Shown here in pieces: positions 63,183-64,000 of a stretch of DNA of 64,000 nt. This DNA is from Klugiella xanthotipulae. GTDB taxonomy: Bacteria > Actinomycetota > Actinomycetes > Actinomycetales > Microbacteriaceae. Both the position numbers and the translations under genes were made by a program. The notes below the pieces were generated by a model, which did no database searches, had not been told where the DNA came from, and saw only the letters and a program-made list of their open reading frames with translations. Location: positions 372,001-436,000 of the forward strand of contig NZ_VFPN01000001.1 in assembly GCF_006716695.1 (NCBI RefSeq). The letters are read 5' to 3'. Positions within the stretch are counted from its first letter, which is position 1. Each line of letters starts with the position of its first letter.

Positions 63183-63742
63183 GTACCTCCCGCACAACCG
63201 GACAACCAGCCAGCCTGCTCGGCACCCTCCTCGCGCAGGTGGGTCTCGTGGTGATCTGGATGCTGCTCTGGGACCAGATCACCTGGACCACGATCATCAC
63301 GGGCTGCCTCATCAGCATTTTGCTGGGCCGGGTCTTCTACCTCCCCCCGGTGGACTTCGGCGGCCGGATCAGTTTCTGGCACCTGCTGCTCTTCTCACTA
63401 CGGATGATGATCGACGTGATCCGGGCGAGCATCCACGTGGCCTGGCTCGCCGTCAACTGGCGCTACACGCCCAGCAACGCGATCATCGCAATCGACCTGC
63501 ACACCCGCAGCGACCTCATCCTCACCTGGACGGTCGAGGCCGTGTCTCTCGTGCCGGGAACGATCGTGGTCGAGGCCGACCGTGAGGAACGCCGACTGTA
63601 CCTGCATATTCTTGATGTTCACGACGACATCGACCTGGAAAAGGTGCGCCGCTCGGTGCGGGCCACGGAGGTGCGCCTCACGATGGCCCTCGGCTCGCGC
63701 GCGGAGGTGGCCCGGCTCCGGGCGGAACGGAGCGAGCCATGA
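63179..63742 (+). CDS. mrpE: Mrp antiporter subunit E
   Basis: 187 residues: two or three N-terminal TM helices (LGTLLAQVGLVVIWMLLW; ITGCLISILLGRVFYLPPVDF; FWHLLLFSLRMMIDVIRASIHVAW) and a soluble domain with PGTIVVEADREERRLYLHIL, the family block T(P)GT--VD--------HxLD. ATG 63179 overlaps the mrpD stop; the frame from 62837 lies inside mrpD. Confidence 0.93.
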   Translation: MSTSRTTGQPASLLGTLLAQVGLVVIWMLLWDQITWTTIITGCLISILLGRVFYLPPVDFGGRISFWHLLLFSLRMMIDVIRASIHVAWLAVNWRYTPSNAIIAIDLHTRSDLILTWTVEAVSLVPGTIVVEADREERRLYLHILDVHDDIDLEKVRRSVRATEVRLTMALGSRAEVARLRAERSEP

Positions 63743-64000
63743 GCCTGTTGCACCTCGCCGGTCTCATCGTGGGGATCTTCCTCGTGATCGGGGCGATCTG
63801 CGCGATTGCCCGCGTGATCATCGGGCCGACCGCCCTGGACCGCATCCTGGCCCTCGATGTCCTGCTCGCAATTGTGCTCTGCAGCCTCGGAGCCGATATG
63901 GCGATCAACCGGCACGCGGATACCCTGCCCGTTCTGGTGGTGCTCGCCTTCTTCGGCGTGACCGGCTCGATCAGCATCACCCGTTTCATCTCGCGGCGGG
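63739..64000 (+). CDS. mrpF: Mrp antiporter subunit F, cut by window end
   Basis: 87 codons visible from ATG 63739, overlapping the mrpE stop. Helices LAGLIVGIFLVIGAICAIA and VLLAIVLCSLGADMAINR with RVIIGPTALDRILALDVL between them are the MrpF signature. mrpG is expected next, outside the window. Confidence 0.9.
   Translation, partial: MSLLHLAGLIVGIFLVIGAICAIARVIIGPTALDRILALDVLLAIVLCSLGADMAINRHADTLPVLVVLAFFGVTGSISITRFISRR

Noticed and set aside
62837-63742. 301-codon frame for MrpE
   Set aside because: The first 114 codons lie in mrpD in another frame; the true MrpE start is ATG 63179 overlapping the mrpD stop.

Overview
The window looks like chromosomal DNA of a high-GC actinobacterium, most likely Microbacteriaceae or a close relative. 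Evidence: a WhiB regulator, a fused E2/E1 2-oxoglutarate decarboxylase (Kgd), GuaB1, a SigR/RsrA-type sigma/anti-sigma pair with zinc-binding cysteines, several genes that appear to start leaderless from TAnnnT -10 boxes, and many four-base ATGA/GTGA gene overlaps. The genus cannot be fixed from sequence alone.

Layout. 1-1.5 kb: a truncated FKBP-type lipoprotein and a PlsC-type acyltransferase. 1.8-8.3 kb: a complete propionate module. A GntR/FCD regulator, prpD, prpB and prpC read leftward and prpE reads rightward from a shared region with two TGTATACA palindromes 63 bp apart. 8.4 kb: a MepB-family protein.

8.9-33 kb: a leftward type VII-like secretion and polymorphic-toxin island. It has an EssC/EccC-like ATPase (FHA plus three FtsK modules), a membrane-anchored periplasmic-binding-like protein, a 913-residue helical lipoprotein, a WXG100 protein, a 1851-residue Rhs/YD-repeat toxin with a helical export-like N-terminus, and a three-TM immunity candidate overlapping the toxin stop. 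Downstream of the toxin are decayed copies of the toxin tip and immunity gene and an orphan immunity-like gene. Upstream are two tandem membrane-anchored paralogs, an IS3 element nested in an IS30 element, and a second WXG100 copy that has lost 53 codons in frame. A membrane Ser/Thr kinase diverges from that copy. EccB, EccD, EccE and mycosin are not in the window, so the secretion apparatus is either minimal or completed elsewhere.

33-48.8 kb: a degenerate ABC ATPase with its permease, a PAT-like acetyltransferase, Ung, an S51-like peptidase, a J-domain protein, an SDR, metY-metX followed by a NiaP-like MFS transporter, a secreted protein, a leftward operon of two CorC/HlyC membrane proteins with NAD(P)H-hydrate dehydratase, and guaB1.

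48.8-64 kb: kgd; rsrA/sigR; aroA-rsgA; a Bcp peroxiredoxin; a small membrane protein divergent from whiB; then a tightly coupled Mrp Na+/H+ antiporter operon (mrpA with fused B domain, C, D, E and partial F) that runs off the right end.

The 17.4-20 kb and 26-31 kb stretches are visibly more AT-rich than the rest. They hold all the pseudogenes, repeats and insertion sequences, which fits a fast-evolving accessory island in an otherwise housekeeping region.
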